Shown piece after piece: positions 14,029 through 22,683 of a stretch of DNA of 57,613 nt (position 1 is its first letter; each line of letters begins with the position of its first letter). Source of the stretch: Candidatus Saccharimonadota bacterium. GTDB taxonomy: Bacteria > Patescibacteriota > Saccharimonadia > Saccharimonadales > Saccharimonadaceae. The notes beneath the pieces were generated by a model. It ran no database searches. It was given only the letters and a program-made list of their open reading frames with translations, and was not told where the DNA came from. The position numbers were made by a program, and so were the translations under genes. The stretch covers positions 30,553 to 88,165 of the forward strand of contig JAPUEH010000001.1 in the NCBI GenBank assembly GCA_027492635.1. Reading direction: 5' to 3'.

Positions 14029-14823
14029 ATGAAAAAATCGACCTCAGCACCAGTCATATCTTTGCGTGGCCTTACAAAACGCTACGGTATCGGCGACGCC
14101 GAACAGACAGTGCTTGACGGAATTGATCTCGAAATCAAAAAAGGTGAATTTATCGCCATTATGGGTCCGAGTGGCTGCGGCAAAACTACCTTGCTGAACG
14201 TGCTTGGTCTGCTCGACAAGCCGGATAGCGGAGAATACCAACTAGACGGCAAAAATGTCGAACGGCTCACCAGTGCCAAGCGTGCCGAAATCCGCTCTGG
14301 GCGCATTGGATTTGTGTTCCAAAGCTTCAACCTTGTCCCTCGCCTGAGTGTTATCGAAAATGTTGCGTTGCCGCTCGCCTATACTGGCACCTCGCATGTC
14401 AAAAGCCTCAAAAAAGCCAGCGCTATGCTCGGTACATTTCATCTCAACGAACGTGAATACTACATGCCATGGCAGCTTAGCGGCGGCCAAACGCAGCGTG
14501 TCGCCATTGCCCGTGCGCTTGTCAATGATCCAAGCATCATCCTCGCCGACGAGCCTACCGGTAATCTCGACAGTAAATCAAGCCATGTTATCCTCGAAGA
14601 ACTCTCTGATATTCATCGCCGCGGCAACACCATTATTATGGTGACGCACAATCCCGACATGACCACCTATGCCGACCGTGTCATTACCATGCTCGACGGC
14701 CGTATCGACACCGACACCAAGACGACAATTGTCCAAAATACCCGCAGCGTTACCTCCAAAAAAGTTTCACTTGGATCTCGCACAAAACCTACAGCAAAAA
14801 AATCCAAAAAGGAGAAAAAATAA
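14029..14823 (+). CDS. ABC transporter ATP-binding protein, MacB/LolD type
   Basis: This is a 264-residue ATPase with all core motifs: Walker [10 protein letters not shown] (about residues 45-53), Q-loop [13 protein letters not shown], signature [15 protein letters not shown], Walker [13 protein letters not shown], and the switch His in MVTHNPD. About 35 extra residues at the C-terminus are Lys/Thr-rich and probably disordered. The MacB/LolD subfamily drives a permease with a large periplasmic domain, which is encoded next with no gap. TATAAT ends 7 nt before the ATG and AGGAGGA fills the space, so it may be either leaderless or read from an earlier promoter. Confidence 0.93.
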   Translation: MKKSTSAPVISLRGLTKRYGIGDAEQTVLDGIDLEIKKGEFIAIMGPSGCGKTTLLNVLGLLDKPDSGEYQLDGKNVERLTSAKRAEIRSGRIGFVFQSFNLVPRLSVIENVALPLAYTGTSHVKSLKKASAMLGTFHLNEREYYMPWQLSGGQTQRVAIARALVNDPSIILADEPTGNLDSKSSHVILEELSDIHRRGNTIIMVTHNPDMTTYADRVITMLDGRIDTDTKTTIVQNTRSVTSKKVSLGSRTKPTAKKSKKEKK

Positions 14824-16056
14824 ATGCGACTCCTCTTGCTCAATCACATCACCGTCGCACGCGAATCACTTCGCCGCAATCGCTTGCGCACAACACTCAC
14901 CACGCTCGGTATCACGCTCGGTGTCGCCTGTATCACCGTTATTTTGGCGCTAAGCTTTGGAGCTATCAAACTTATCAACGACCAGATTGATGCGCTCGGC
15001 GGCAATATCATGGTTCTCAGGCCAGACAACAAGCCAACACACGATTTGCGCGATGCTATCATCCCGCTTGGTGGCGACTCGTTTACGGTCAGCTCGCTTA
15101 CCGAGCGTGACTACAAGGCAATCTCCGACCTCGACGGTGTTGCCGAGGCTGCGCCGCTCATGTCGGTAGCTGGCTCCGTCTCAACCACAAAGGGTACACG
15201 CACCAATGCGCCTATTGTTGCAACCACACCTTCGCTCGCTAGCATCTCCGACCTCAAAATCCAAGACGGACAGTTTATCGACCAAGTGACCAATCAGACG
15301 ACTGCCGTCATCGGCCACCAACTTTCTGTCGACATGTTTGGCACCGACCAATCTATTGGTCAGATTTTCAAAATTCGCGGACAGCAGTTTACTGTTATTG
15401 GCGTGCTCAAACCTGTTAATGATTCTATCAACTACAACAATCTTAATATCAATAATGCCGCCATCATCAGCCTCGACAGCGGCAAATCATTCAACCAAGG
15501 CATCGCACAAATCCGCCAAGTCAATATCAAAGCCAAAGACCCAGCCCAAATTCCAGCACTTTCGGGCCAAATCACCAAACTCATCACAGACAATCACGGT
15601 GGCGAGCACGACTTTAGCCTCCTTGTTGGCCAAGATATCTCTCGACCAACATCAACACTCTTCAGTATCGTTGGCATGGTAGCCGCCATTATATCAACCG
15701 TATCGCTCATCATTGGTGGGATAGGTATTATGAATATCATGCTGGCAAATGTCGCTGAGCGCACCCGTGAAATTGGTATTCGCAAAGCCGTCGGCGCAAG
15801 CGACTATCACATCACCTTCCAGTTCCTCATAGAAGCGCTCGTCATGAGTGTATCGGGCGGCCTCATCGGATTCCTGCTCGGCTATGCGATCGCCCTACTA
15901 CTTGGCACGTTTTTACCTTTCAATCCTGGATTCTCGTGGCAAGTACCTGTTGCCTCTATCGGCACCTCGGTTGTCGTTGGTGTACTCTTTGGTCTCTACC
16001 CAGCCCTGCGCGCCGCGCGCAAAAATCCCATTGAAGCCCTGCGCCAATATCATTAG
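14824..16056 (+). CDS. ABC transporter permease, MacB/FtsX type
   Basis: This is a 410-residue protein that starts at the base after the ATPase stop. It has an N-terminal helix (about residues 22-45, TLTTLGITLGVACITVILALS), a long extracytoplasmic domain (about 46-275) and three C-terminal helices (about 285-312, 333-360, 368-395). RTREIGIRKAVGAS, the signature coupling loop of the FtsX family, lies between helices 2 and 3. With 14029-14823 it forms a mechanotransmission-type exporter for peptides, lipids or envelope factors. No periplasmic adaptor gene is adjacent, as expected for a single-membrane cell. Confidence 0.93.
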   Translation: MRLLLLNHITVARESLRRNRLRTTLTTLGITLGVACITVILALSFGAIKLINDQIDALGGNIMVLRPDNKPTHDLRDAIIPLGGDSFTVSSLTERDYKAISDLDGVAEAAPLMSVAGSVSTTKGTRTNAPIVATTPSLASISDLKIQDGQFIDQVTNQTTAVIGHQLSVDMFGTDQSIGQIFKIRGQQFTVIGVLKPVNDSINYNNLNINNAAIISLDSGKSFNQGIAQIRQVNIKAKDPAQIPALSGQITKLITDNHGGEHDFSLLVGQDISRPTSTLFSIVGMVAAIISTVSLIIGGIGIMNIMLANVAERTREIGIRKAVGASDYHITFQFLIEALVMSVSGGLIGFLLGYAIALLLGTFLPFNPGFSWQVPVASIGTSVVVGVLFGLYPALRAARKNPIEALRQYH

Positions 16057-16072
16057 GTCATTCGCTTCAGTA

Positions 16073-16197
16073 GACCTGAGTCTCGCAACCTCCTCGAAAC
16101 ACACTAAAAGCGAAGTGCAGCCCTATTATTCCTGCTATTGCAAAGAATAAATAGGCGCGTAACGGTGTGTTGAGCGGGAGGTTGCGAGACTCAGGTC
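16073..16197. mobile_element. 125-bp inverted-repeat element, MITE-like
   Basis: Perfect 21-bp terminal inverted repeats (16073-16093 and 16177-16197) are flanked by AGTA on both sides (16069-16072 and 16198-16201), a possible 4-bp target duplication. Inside, CACAC/GTGTG and CCTATT/AATAGG add further pairing, so an RNA copy would form one long hairpin. It has no coding capacity. It could instead be a bidirectional terminator or structured RNA. Confidence 0.5.
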
Positions 16198-16205
16198 AGT
16201 AACTA

Positions 16206-16234
16206 TTAACTTTTTATAAAAATTGTGATATAAT
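16206..16234 (+). promoter_or_regulatory. Promoter of 16288-16770
   Basis: TTAACT, a 17-bp spacer, then TATAAT with the extended TG (TGTGATATAAT). Confidence 0.7.
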
Positions 16235-16287
16235 AGTAAATAATGTCGCTCGGAAAGTCCGAGTGCATTTGGAGATAAGAGGTCACA

Positions 16288-16770
16288 ATGACTACTTTGC
16301 GTGAACGCACCACGAGTGCGCTCCCCTACGAGGTCGTGCAGGATCTGGCGCGGTTTTGCCAGCGTGTAGAGCCGATGACACCCGTCCGCGACACGCATCT
16401 CGTGCTGATCGACCGGATGCAGATGGAGCAGCCCATCCTGCCGATCGTGATGATCAAGCAGCCGCTGGATCACGACTGGCGTCAAGGCCGTCCCGTGACA
16501 TTCGACAGCCTTCGCAACTGGGTACGCTGCGGCTACCAGCTGCGGTTCGCTTACGCGTGCGACGAGCTGAAGCTCAGCTACACAGTCAAGGTGTCGCGGA
16601 TCCCTCCGAAAGGCGGCATCATGATCGAAGACATCCGTGACATCACGGTTCAATCTGGTGTCGAAGTCGACTGGCGCCAGAACTTCTCGGAGCCATTCAC
16701 GACGACCATTGACAATCTCACCATCCCCGGGCAGATGATCCTCTACTTGAGCGATCGTGCCCAGCACTAG
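16288..16770 (+). CDS. Orphan protein of unknown function, G/C-rich gene
   Basis: This is a 160-residue soluble protein from ATG 16288 with AAGAGGT upstream. No signal peptide or membrane helix is seen. It has a well-placed promoter (16206-16234) and its own hairpin terminator, so it is a single-gene unit. Third codon positions are visibly richer in G and C than in neighbours such as the ABC genes. Late beta-rich sequence (LRFAYACDELKLSYTVKVS, TVQSGVEVDW) suggests a small folded domain. I do not recognise the family. Gene style resembles 19578-20333 and 24068-24586, hinting at a common source. Confidence 0.7.
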   Translation: MTTLRERTTSALPYEVVQDLARFCQRVEPMTPVRDTHLVLIDRMQMEQPILPIVMIKQPLDHDWRQGRPVTFDSLRNWVRCGYQLRFAYACDELKLSYTVKVSRIPPKGGIMIEDIRDITVQSGVEVDWRQNFSEPFTTTIDNLTIPGQMILYLSDRAQH

Positions 16771-16784
16771 CCCGTCGCTAGCGG

Positions 16785-16822
16785 TTGAAGCCCCAAACGG
16801 CTCCCGCTGTGGCGGGCTTCAA
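16785..16822 (+). terminator. Terminator between convergent genes
   Basis: TTGAAGCCC (16785-16793) pairs with GGGCTTCAA (16814-16822), closing a loop with further G/C pairing. It serves 16288-16770 and possibly the convergent isomerase gene. Confidence 0.55.
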
Positions 16823-16828
16823 TCATAT

Positions 16829-17869
16829 CTAACCCAATTCTTTTTTGAACTTCTCAATCAAATCTACAGGTGTCGGATCGACGCCATTGAGCACCGCTAC
16901 ATAGATACTCACAAAGTCCGCCAGTATACATCCCCAAAGCATCTGCGCCAGCGGCGTCTCGCCCTGCAAGTGCACGATATGGGATTTAGGACGACGACCA
17001 CTCAGCAGTTTGTCGCTCACTTCAAATCGTCGCTGTATTCGTTCGTGTTCAAAATTGCTCACGATATCAAACACCGCAAACGGCTTCTCTATCGGATGGC
17101 TCGCCCAGCCCATAAACTCGTTGTGATTAAACTCGGGCAGTTCGTTCCAAAACGCTACGTTTTTGGCATTTTCGTTCCAGCTAATTTTCCACTTGTAGGC
17201 CACGGGCGCCATGAGATGTCCTGCATAAAACACAGGGGTTTTGCCGACAGCAAAAAGCGCCAGCTGCTTGGCAATATTTTTATCGGTCGTCACCTCGCTC
17301 AGCCACGCAGCCGATTCTTGCTGCAGCCAGTCGCCATAGCGCGCCACCTCGTCGTAATATTTTTTGTCGAGTTGCCCAAAATGCACAAGCAGCTTGAGAA
17401 GCGCGCGCAGATTATACAACATCGCCATACGCGGCTGCACACCAGCAGGTAGCACAACAGAAGTGATACCTCGCTCGTCTGCCTGTGTGACGAGCGCGCC
17501 GCCCGCAGCGATAACCGCAAGCTGCGCTCCTCTTGCGGCAGCGCCTTCGAGCGTAGATAGCGTCTCCTCTGTGTTGCCAGAATAACTACTGCAAATCACC
17601 AGTGTTGATTCGTCGACATACCCCGGCAGTTCGTAGGTCCGCACTACCTCGATTGCGAGCCGTGTTTCTGTTTCAAGCCAGTTTTTGGCAAGCAGCGCCG
17701 CAAGTGCCGAGCCGCCCATGCCCGCAACAACCACACGCTCAATATGCCTGTTATCGTGCTCCGGGTGACGAATCTCGGCGTCATATGTCGTTTGCTCCCA
17801 CTCGTGCGCCGCCACGCCAAGCGCATCGGACGGGTCTTTTTGCTTATACAGCTGTACGTCGTCTAACAT
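16829..17869 (-). CDS. Bifunctional phosphoglucose/phosphomannose isomerase-type SIS protein
   Basis: This is a 346-residue protein from ATG 17869 with AAGGAGAAG upstream. Two SIS sugar-phosphate-isomerase domains are present. The first shows VVVAGMGGSALAALLAKNW (about residues 46-64) and LVICSSYSGNTEET (about 90-103), the phosphosugar-binding Ser/Thr loop. Later NENAKNVAFWNELPEFNHNE matches the C-terminal catalytic region of the PGI/PMI family known from archaea and many Patescibacteria. It would interconvert glucose-6-phosphate, fructose-6-phosphate and perhaps mannose-6-phosphate, feeding glycolysis or glycan precursors. Monocistronic by context. Confidence 0.88.
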   Translation of the reverse strand: MLDDVQLYKQKDPSDALGVAAHEWEQTTYDAEIRHPEHDNRHIERVVVAGMGGSALAALLAKNWLETETRLAIEVVRTYELPGYVDESTLVICSSYSGNTEETLSTLEGAAARGAQLAVIAAGGALVTQADERGITSVVLPAGVQPRMAMLYNLRALLKLLVHFGQLDKKYYDEVARYGDWLQQESAAWLSEVTTDKNIAKQLALFAVGKTPVFYAGHLMAPVAYKWKISWNENAKNVAFWNELPEFNHNEFMGWASHPIEKPFAVFDIVSNFEHERIQRRFEVSDKLLSGRRPKSHIVHLQGETPLAQMLWGCILADFVSIYVAVLNGVDPTPVDLIEKFKKELG

Positions 17870-17966
17870 ACTTCTCCTTATCTAGAAATCACATATTGCT
17901 TATGTCTATGTATCCATGATACAGTATTTAGTAAAGAATGGTAATTAGAAAATTTTAGAGGTGGGC

Positions 17967-18470
17967 ATGAATATTCAACCGGATAACACAACGACCAATA
18001 TCAGTGATGATCAGGAGCTAGCCAAAGTACTGGCTGGCGTAAACGCGACGGACGACGCTGCAGATGTCGACTATGAAGAAACTGGAGAAGCGGTAGCACC
18101 TGCCCCAGAACCAGTAGCGCCAGAGCCGATTGCTATTGAACCTTTGCCGATTGCTCCAAACCCAGTACCCGCTCGGGGCGACCTCGAAGGCGTCAAGATG
18201 GAAGCTATCAACGAGCTTCGTCCACTCATCGACAAGCTTGACCTCCCGCCAGAAGAAAAGTTCGACACCTACCTTCTTCTTATTCGCTGCACAGATGACA
18301 AAGAGCTCGTACCACCAGCCCACGAAGTTGCCAAGCTCATTGCTGACGACTCTCGTCGTGCCATGGCTCTACTCGACATCATCAAAGAAATCGACTACCT
18401 TTCTAGCAAAGCCGAAGAGCCTGTATCTGTAGCAGATTCTCCCCTGCCAACACCAGATCTCGCAGCCTAA
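17967..18470 (+). CDS. Acidic protein with Pro-rich linker, unknown function
   Basis: This is a 167-residue protein from ATG 17967 (GAGGTG upstream; a GTG at 17961 is also in frame). An acidic N-terminus is followed by a low-complexity Pro/Ala/Glu run (about residues 45-70) and a helical C-terminal domain (MEAINELRPLIDKLDLPPEE, RRAMALLDIIKEIDYLSSK). No signal peptide or membrane helix is seen. The helical end looks like a small protein-interaction module on a flexible arm. A G/C-rich hairpin terminator follows. I do not recognise the family. Confidence 0.7.
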   Translation: MNIQPDNTTTNISDDQELAKVLAGVNATDDAADVDYEETGEAVAPAPEPVAPEPIAIEPLPIAPNPVPARGDLEGVKMEAINELRPLIDKLDLPPEEKFDTYLLLIRCTDDKELVPPAHEVAKLIADDSRRAMALLDIIKEIDYLSSKAEEPVSVADSPLPTPDLAA

Positions 18471-18487
18471 CATACAAGGTCAGTAAA

Positions 18488-18520
18488 AACATAGCCCCGC
18501 ACATTCAGCGGGGTTATGTT
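18488..18520 (+). terminator. Terminator after 17967-18470
   Basis: AACATA-CCCCGC pairs with GCGGGG-TATGTT, 13-bp arms with one mismatch and a 7-nt loop. It may also act for the convergent glycosyltransferase gene. Confidence 0.7.
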
Positions 18521-18525
18521 ATGAA

Positions 18526-19497
18526 TTAAGTTTGGAGTTCTGGCTTGATAGCATGATGACGCCAACCATCACTTACGGCCATTGGTAACGACGGAACGAT
18601 ATACGTGTCTGGGTGCACTCTACCGCTATGCATATCAATACCCGCAAAGTTCTCAAATTTGCGTACTACATCAAGCGACACCAACTCTTTGCCTTCCATA
18701 TAGTTCAGAACTGTTCGCCGACTCAAATGATTCATATCAGCATATACCTTCTTAAGCGCAGCGTCAGATTGAAAATCATTCCAAAAATGATGTGCGTTTT
18801 TCTGGTGCTTTGATCGTATATAGAGATGTGACAATACCTGATCATACACGCTATATATAGCGTAGCCAGCCGCAAAAAGCCGAAGAGAATGGATTACTTC
18901 TTCTCCAATAAAACAAATCCTCGCTTCGTATGGCACATGACGGCATACCCCGCCCGAACCAAACTGCAAGCCGCCCGCTACAAACGCACCACGCAACGAT
19001 ACGCCCGAAGGAATCTCTTTGCCAAAAAACACTGGCGTAAGATCTTCATGGATATCATGAACAACCAGCCTGTTTGGGTTTGACGGCACAAAAACCTCTT
19101 TTTCATTACCGTCATACTGATATGCTGGCGGATACGACGACAAAATTGCCCGCGAATCATCCAACCTTCGCCATTCTTGCTCCAGCCTTTCGTCCCAATC
19201 CTGCTCAGCACGCATATGAGAATCAATTTGCAAGAAAAAATCCTCTTTTTCGTACAGCTCATCGGTCATACGACGTGCCGCACCCACGCCACGCGCAGCA
19301 TGCCAAGGTGTTTCGACTATACGAAATCGCTTGTCACTTTTATACCTATCGAGTATATGCGCCGTCTCGGGTCCGTATTGGTGTACAATTGCAAACCGCA
19401 ACCGTTTTGGATACTTCGCCCGCTCGAGCAAACTCGCGATTGTCTTGGGCAGCTCGTCGTCGCGGTAGCTGGCGATTTGTATGAGGATGGTATTCAT
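18526..19497 (-). CDS. Glycosyltransferase, GlcNAc-transferase-like (GT-A fold)
   Basis: This is a 323-residue cytosolic protein. The N-terminus ILIQIASYRDDELPKTIASL and FFLQIDSHMRAEQDWDERL (Asp-Ser-His in place of DxD for metal and sugar-nucleotide binding) match the GlcNAc family (Pfam PF11397), related to Skp1 hydroxyproline GlcNAc-transferases. The middle (GVSLRGAFVAGGLQFGSGGV) fits the acceptor side. Bacterial members add sugars to surface glycans or proteins; the acceptor here is unknown. It sits alone between two unrelated genes, with the stop close to the terminator 18488-18520. Confidence 0.82.
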   Translation of the reverse strand: MNTILIQIASYRDDELPKTIASLLERAKYPKRLRFAIVHQYGPETAHILDRYKSDKRFRIVETPWHAARGVGAARRMTDELYEKEDFFLQIDSHMRAEQDWDERLEQEWRRLDDSRAILSSYPPAYQYDGNEKEVFVPSNPNRLVVHDIHEDLTPVFFGKEIPSGVSLRGAFVAGGLQFGSGGVCRHVPYEARICFIGEEVIHSLRLFAAGYAIYSVYDQVLSHLYIRSKHQKNAHHFWNDFQSDAALKKVYADMNHLSRRTVLNYMEGKELVSLDVVRKFENFAGIDMHSGRVHPDTYIVPSLPMAVSDGWRHHAIKPELQT

Positions 19498-19577
19498 CTG
19501 TTTCTATCATACCAAAGAACAAGCCCGCCGGTTTCCCGACGGGCGATAGCATAGTTTATACCTACGCCGTGTTCTTG

Positions 19578-20333
19578 TTACTCCCCGAGGACGTGGTCGA
19601 TCCTCTGCTTGATCTTGAGCATCTCCGCCTTCGTCGCTGCAAGGTGCTCATTGCGCTCACGCAAATCACCGACAGACTGCTCAAGCCGATCGTTCGCCTC
19701 GGTCAACTGTGCGTTTTCTGCTAGCAGTCCGGCATTCTCCTCGGTCAGACGAGCCATCTCCGCACGTGCGTCCGCCAGCTCAGCGCTCGCGTTCTCACCC
19801 CCGATCTGCAGATCTACGCACGACACCTCCATGCCGACCCCCACGAGCGAACGCGCGTTGCCGCGCAAGTCGAGCGTCGACATTGCCATGAAGACATCAT
19901 ACACACGACCGTAGTCGACGTCATACGTCTGCGCCAGTTCGTCGTACAGCGCCCTGATGTACTCAGGCGCACTCTTGCCGTTGTTGATCGACCCCTCCTC
20001 CCCAGCATCACGCTTGAGAAGTGCATGCAGCTGAATCAGCAGCTCTACAGCACTGATAGCCAGCTTGGGAATCTTGACAACAACGGCCGCCTTCGAGCAG
20101 TCGTACTTGTCGGCACGAATCGGCAAACCAGAAAAAGGATGACGCACGAGGTACACCTCGTGGCGCTTCTCCAAGTTGTCGAGCGCAGTGAACAAATGCT
20201 CGCGCTCCTGACAGCTGGGTGCCCTGCCAGGGCAGAGCCGATTAGCGACAGGACGATACTCGTCGCCGACGGGACCATGCGAAACCGCCTTCCTAATCAT
20301 CCTCTCGGCGTGCTGAACGGATGAAATAGTCAC
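19578..20333 (-). CDS. Orphan protein with C-terminal coiled coil, G/C-rich gene
   Basis: This is a 251-residue protein from GTG 20333, chosen because AAGGAG lies just upstream; a TTG at 20357 is also in frame. Residues 1-170 are mixed alpha/beta with a Cys pair (LCPGRAPSCQ). Residues 180-250 form a long coiled coil (ELADARAEMARLTEENAGLL, AENAQLTEANDRLEQ) with leucine heptads, suggesting dimer or filament formation. No membrane segment is seen. Codon use is G/C-rich compared with groEL next door. I do not recognise the family. Confidence 0.7.
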   Translation of the reverse strand: MTISSVQHAERMIRKAVSHGPVGDEYRPVANRLCPGRAPSCQEREHLFTALDNLEKRHEVYLVRHPFSGLPIRADKYDCSKAAVVVKIPKLAISAVELLIQLHALLKRDAGEEGSINNGKSAPEYIRALYDELAQTYDVDYGRVYDVFMAMSTLDLRGNARSLVGVGMEVSCVDLQIGGENASAELADARAEMARLTEENAGLLAENAQLTEANDRLEQSVGDLRERNEHLAATKAEMLKIKQRIDHVLGE

Positions 20334-20417
20334 AGTGACTCCTTCAGTAGACAACAAGAACTCTCACACCTCACGATATGAGCACATTTACCATACTATT
20401 TTTTAAAATAAAATACA

Positions 20418-20444
20418 AGAGACTCAGTATGTGAGCCTCTTGTG
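20418..20444 (-). terminator. Terminator of the groES-groEL transcript
   Basis: Arms of 11 bp with one mismatch (20418-20428 and 20434-20444), followed on the minus strand by TTGTATTTTATTTTAAA, 19 nt past the groEL stop. Confidence 0.65.
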
Positions 20445-20463
20445 AATACTAGTCGCTAGGATA

Positions 20464-22107
20464 CTACATCATCCCCATACCAGGCATACCACCACCTGCC
20501 GCAGGAGCTTCCGGCTCCGGAATGTCGACGACCAATGCGCCCATCGTTGCAGCGGTCGAGGCGATAGACACAGCGTTTTGGACTGCTTCTTTCGTGACAC
20601 GTGCCGGGTCGATCACACCAGCTTTCTTCACATCCACAAGGCCTTTTTCTGGCGCATTTACGTCCACGCCAAAGCCTGCTTTGCCTGCTTCTACTTGCGC
20701 CAGCAACGCTTCGCTATTCAGCCCAGCGTTTGCCATGATCTGAAGGAATGGCTGTTTGAGCGCGTTTTTGAGAATCAGCTTGCCTGCCGAGTGCGAATCC
20801 GCACCATCCGCCTTGATAGCATCCGACAGATTTACAAGCGTCACGCCGCCACCCGCCACGATACCTTCAGCCAAAGCTGCCTTGGTCGCTGCTACTGCGT
20901 CATCGACACGGAACTTCTTTTCGTCAATCTCGGTCTCACTGGCGCCGCCAACTTTGATAACCGCCACTTTGCCGCTCAAAGCCGCTGCACGTTTTTCATA
21001 CTGCTCACGATCGTAATTGCTTGGGGCACTTTCGGCCTGTGTACCTATTGTAGAGATGCGCGCCTTTACGTCAGCAGCCTTACCGGCGCCTTCGATAATC
21101 GTCGTCTCGTCTTTGCCGACAATCACCTTGCGCGCGCTACCGACCACTTCAAGTCCAGTATTTTCGAAAGTAGCACCACGCTCTTCGCTCACCACTGTCG
21201 CACCAGTCAGTACTGCGATATCTTCGAGCACTTCTTTGCGGCGATCACCAAAACTTGGAGCTTTAACCACCACGCTATTAAATACGCCCTTGAGTTTGTT
21301 GAGCACCAAAATACTCAGCGCCTCACCCTCTACTTCATCGGCAATAAGTACTAAGCTCTTTTGCCCGGCTTGCGCCAGTTTTTCCAAGATTGGAGCGATA
21401 TCTTGCACACTACTGAGCTTCTTGTCCGTCAACACAATAGCTGGCTTCTCAAACACTGCTTCTTGGCGATTAACATCTGTGACAAACAGCGCAGACGCGA
21501 AACCTTTGTCGAGATTGAAGCCTTCGACTACTTCACTCTCGAGCTCAAGACCTTGGCCGGCTTCTACTGTTACCACACCGTCTTTGCCAACTTTTTCGAT
21601 CACACTGGCGATTAGCTCGCCAATTTCACGGCTCCCCGCAGAGATAGTCGCGACTTCTGCTACGCGGTCGCTTTTGCCCTCGATCGATTCGGCCTGCTTT
21701 TCGAGTGATTTAATCACATCGACAGCCGCCGCTTCAATGCCTTTGCGTAGTTCCTGGGGATTGTGGCCAGCTGCTATCAGGCGATTTGCTTCTTTGAGGA
21801 TGCTGTAGGTCAGCACCGTCACAGTGGTCGTGCCGTCGCCTGCTACCTTGTTGAGCTTGGTTGCCGCTTGTTTGATCAGCTCTGCGCCAACTTTGTAGCC
21901 CAATGTCTCGTCATCATTCTCGGGCAGTTCTACACTTTCGGCTACCGTGACACCGTCGTGTGTCACGGTCGGACCACCATAGCCTTTGGCGATCACCACG
22001 TTGCCGCCTTTTGGCCCGTAAGTTACTTTTACTGCGTCGTACAGCGCCTTTGCGCCACCAAGCACGCGCTCGCGTGCGTCTTCATCATAAAAAATCTTCT
22101 TTGCCAT
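20464..22107 (-). CDS. groL: 60-kDa chaperonin GroEL
   Basis: This is a 547-residue, full-length chaperonin from ATG 22107 with a strong AGGAGG site. Hallmarks are KVTYGPKGGNVV, the ATP-binding loop AGDGTTTVTVL (about residues 84-95), GGGVTLV and the flexible Gly-Met tail GGGMPGMGMM. It folds proteins in the cytoplasm with GroES. The N-terminus (AKKIFYDEDARERVLGGAKA) and all domains look intact. It lies 157 nt after groES; this long spacer holds a structured RNA element (22168-22235), so groEL may be regulated separately from groES within the same transcript. Confidence 0.97.
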   Translation of the reverse strand: MAKKIFYDEDARERVLGGAKALYDAVKVTYGPKGGNVVIAKGYGGPTVTHDGVTVAESVELPENDDETLGYKVGAELIKQAATKLNKVAGDGTTTVTVLTYSILKEANRLIAAGHNPQELRKGIEAAAVDVIKSLEKQAESIEGKSDRVAEVATISAGSREIGELIASVIEKVGKDGVVTVEAGQGLELESEVVEGFNLDKGFASALFVTDVNRQEAVFEKPAIVLTDKKLSSVQDIAPILEKLAQAGQKSLVLIADEVEGEALSILVLNKLKGVFNSVVVKAPSFGDRRKEVLEDIAVLTGATVVSEERGATFENTGLEVVGSARKVIVGKDETTIIEGAGKAADVKARISTIGTQAESAPSNYDREQYEKRAAALSGKVAVIKVGGASETEIDEKKFRVDDAVAATKAALAEGIVAGGGVTLVNLSDAIKADGADSHSAGKLILKNALKQPFLQIMANAGLNSEALLAQVEAGKAGFGVDVNAPEKGLVDVKKAGVIDPARVTKEAVQNAVSIASTAATMGALVVDIPEPEAPAAGGGMPGMGMM

Positions 22108-22167
22108 AATCTTAAACCTCCTAAAGTTATCGTGTTATGCTGCGAGAGGATTGTTTTGCGCTTTGCG

Positions 22168-22235
22168 ACAACAGGGGCTCTCGTTTCCGAGAGTTTTTGC
22201 ATCGTGATCCGTGCAAAAACGTGTCCCTGTGTTGT
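22168..22235 (-). promoter_or_regulatory. Structured RNA element between groES and groEL (three-way junction)
   Basis: On the transcript, an outer stem (ACAACA..GGG with CCCTGTTGT) encloses two hairpins: TTTTTGCA/TGCAAAAA with a 10-nt loop, and CTCTCG-GAAA-CGAGAG, a perfect 6-bp stem with a GNRA tetraloop. It starts 29 nt after the groES stop. Possible roles are processing site, stabiliser, thermosensor or attenuator; no known family is recognised. Confidence 0.6.
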
Positions 22236-22264
22236 AAATGTGCAAAATAATCCGAATAGTCAAT

Positions 22265-22528
22265 CTACACCGTCGCCAATATATCTTCTTCTTTCACGAT
22301 CAGGTATTCAACGTCATTGATCTTCAGCTCAGTCGTCGAATATTCCTTGTAGACAATCTTATCGCCCTCTTTCACCGCCTTGGCCTCTGGTCCCACAGCC
22401 ACGACCTCTGCGACAACAGGCTTTTCCTTAGAACTATCTGGAAGATACAGTCCGCTTGCAGTCTTTTCTTGCGCTTTTTCACGCACCGCCACAACACGAT
22501 CTGCCAATGGTTTGATAGGTGAACTCAT
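22265..22528 (-). CDS. groS: 10-kDa co-chaperonin GroES
   Basis: This is an 87-residue protein, slightly short of the usual 95-100. PIKPLADRVVAVREKAQEKT starts the beta barrel, SGLYLPDSSKEKP is the mobile loop that binds GroEL, and VGPEAKAVKEGDKIVYKEY is the typical roof/core block. It caps the GroEL cavity. ATG 22528 has GGAGGA upstream. It is the first gene of the gro operon, transcribed from a promoter overlapped by a CIRCE operator. Confidence 0.95.
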   Translation of the reverse strand: MSSPIKPLADRVVAVREKAQEKTASGLYLPDSSKEKPVVAEVVAVGPEAKAVKEGDKIVYKEYSTTELKINDVEYLIVKEEDILATV

Positions 22529-22564
22529 GTATTTTCCTCCGTGTTTATTAGCTTTATGTATCTA

Positions 22565-22606
22565 ATTATAGCCAAAAAATTGGCACTTGCAAGTATAGAG
22601 TGCCAA
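22565..22606 (-). promoter_or_regulatory. groES promoter with CIRCE operator (HrcA site)
   Basis: Minus-strand TTGGCACTC, 9 nt, AAGTGCCAA (22580-22606) matches CIRCE (TTAGCACTC-N9-GAGTGCTAA) in layout, with one broken pair. The inferred promoter is TTGCAA (inside CIRCE), 16 bp, TATAAT (22565-22570). HrcA binding would block the -35 region. Confidence 0.8.
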
Positions 22607-22621
22607 AATATGCTCGCTTAA

Positions 22622-22650
22622 TTGACATACCAAAGTTTTTATGCTAGTAT
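22622..22650 (+). promoter_or_regulatory. Promoter of 22684-23559
   Basis: TTGACA (22622-22627), 17-bp spacer, TAGTAT (22645-22650); an alternative -10 is TATGAT at 22648-22653. Confidence 0.6.
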
Positions 22651-22683
22651 GATACTAAAGTTATCTAAAAACAAAAAAGCATC

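Noticed and set aside
16135-16767. 210-codon minus-strand frame overlapping the orphan gene 16288-16770
   Set aside because: The plus-strand gene has promoter, ribosome site and terminator; the minus frame has none and crosses the inverted-repeat element.
21017-21808. 263-codon open frame on the plus strand
   Set aside because: Antisense to groEL with Ser/Thr/Ala-rich translation; a shadow frame.
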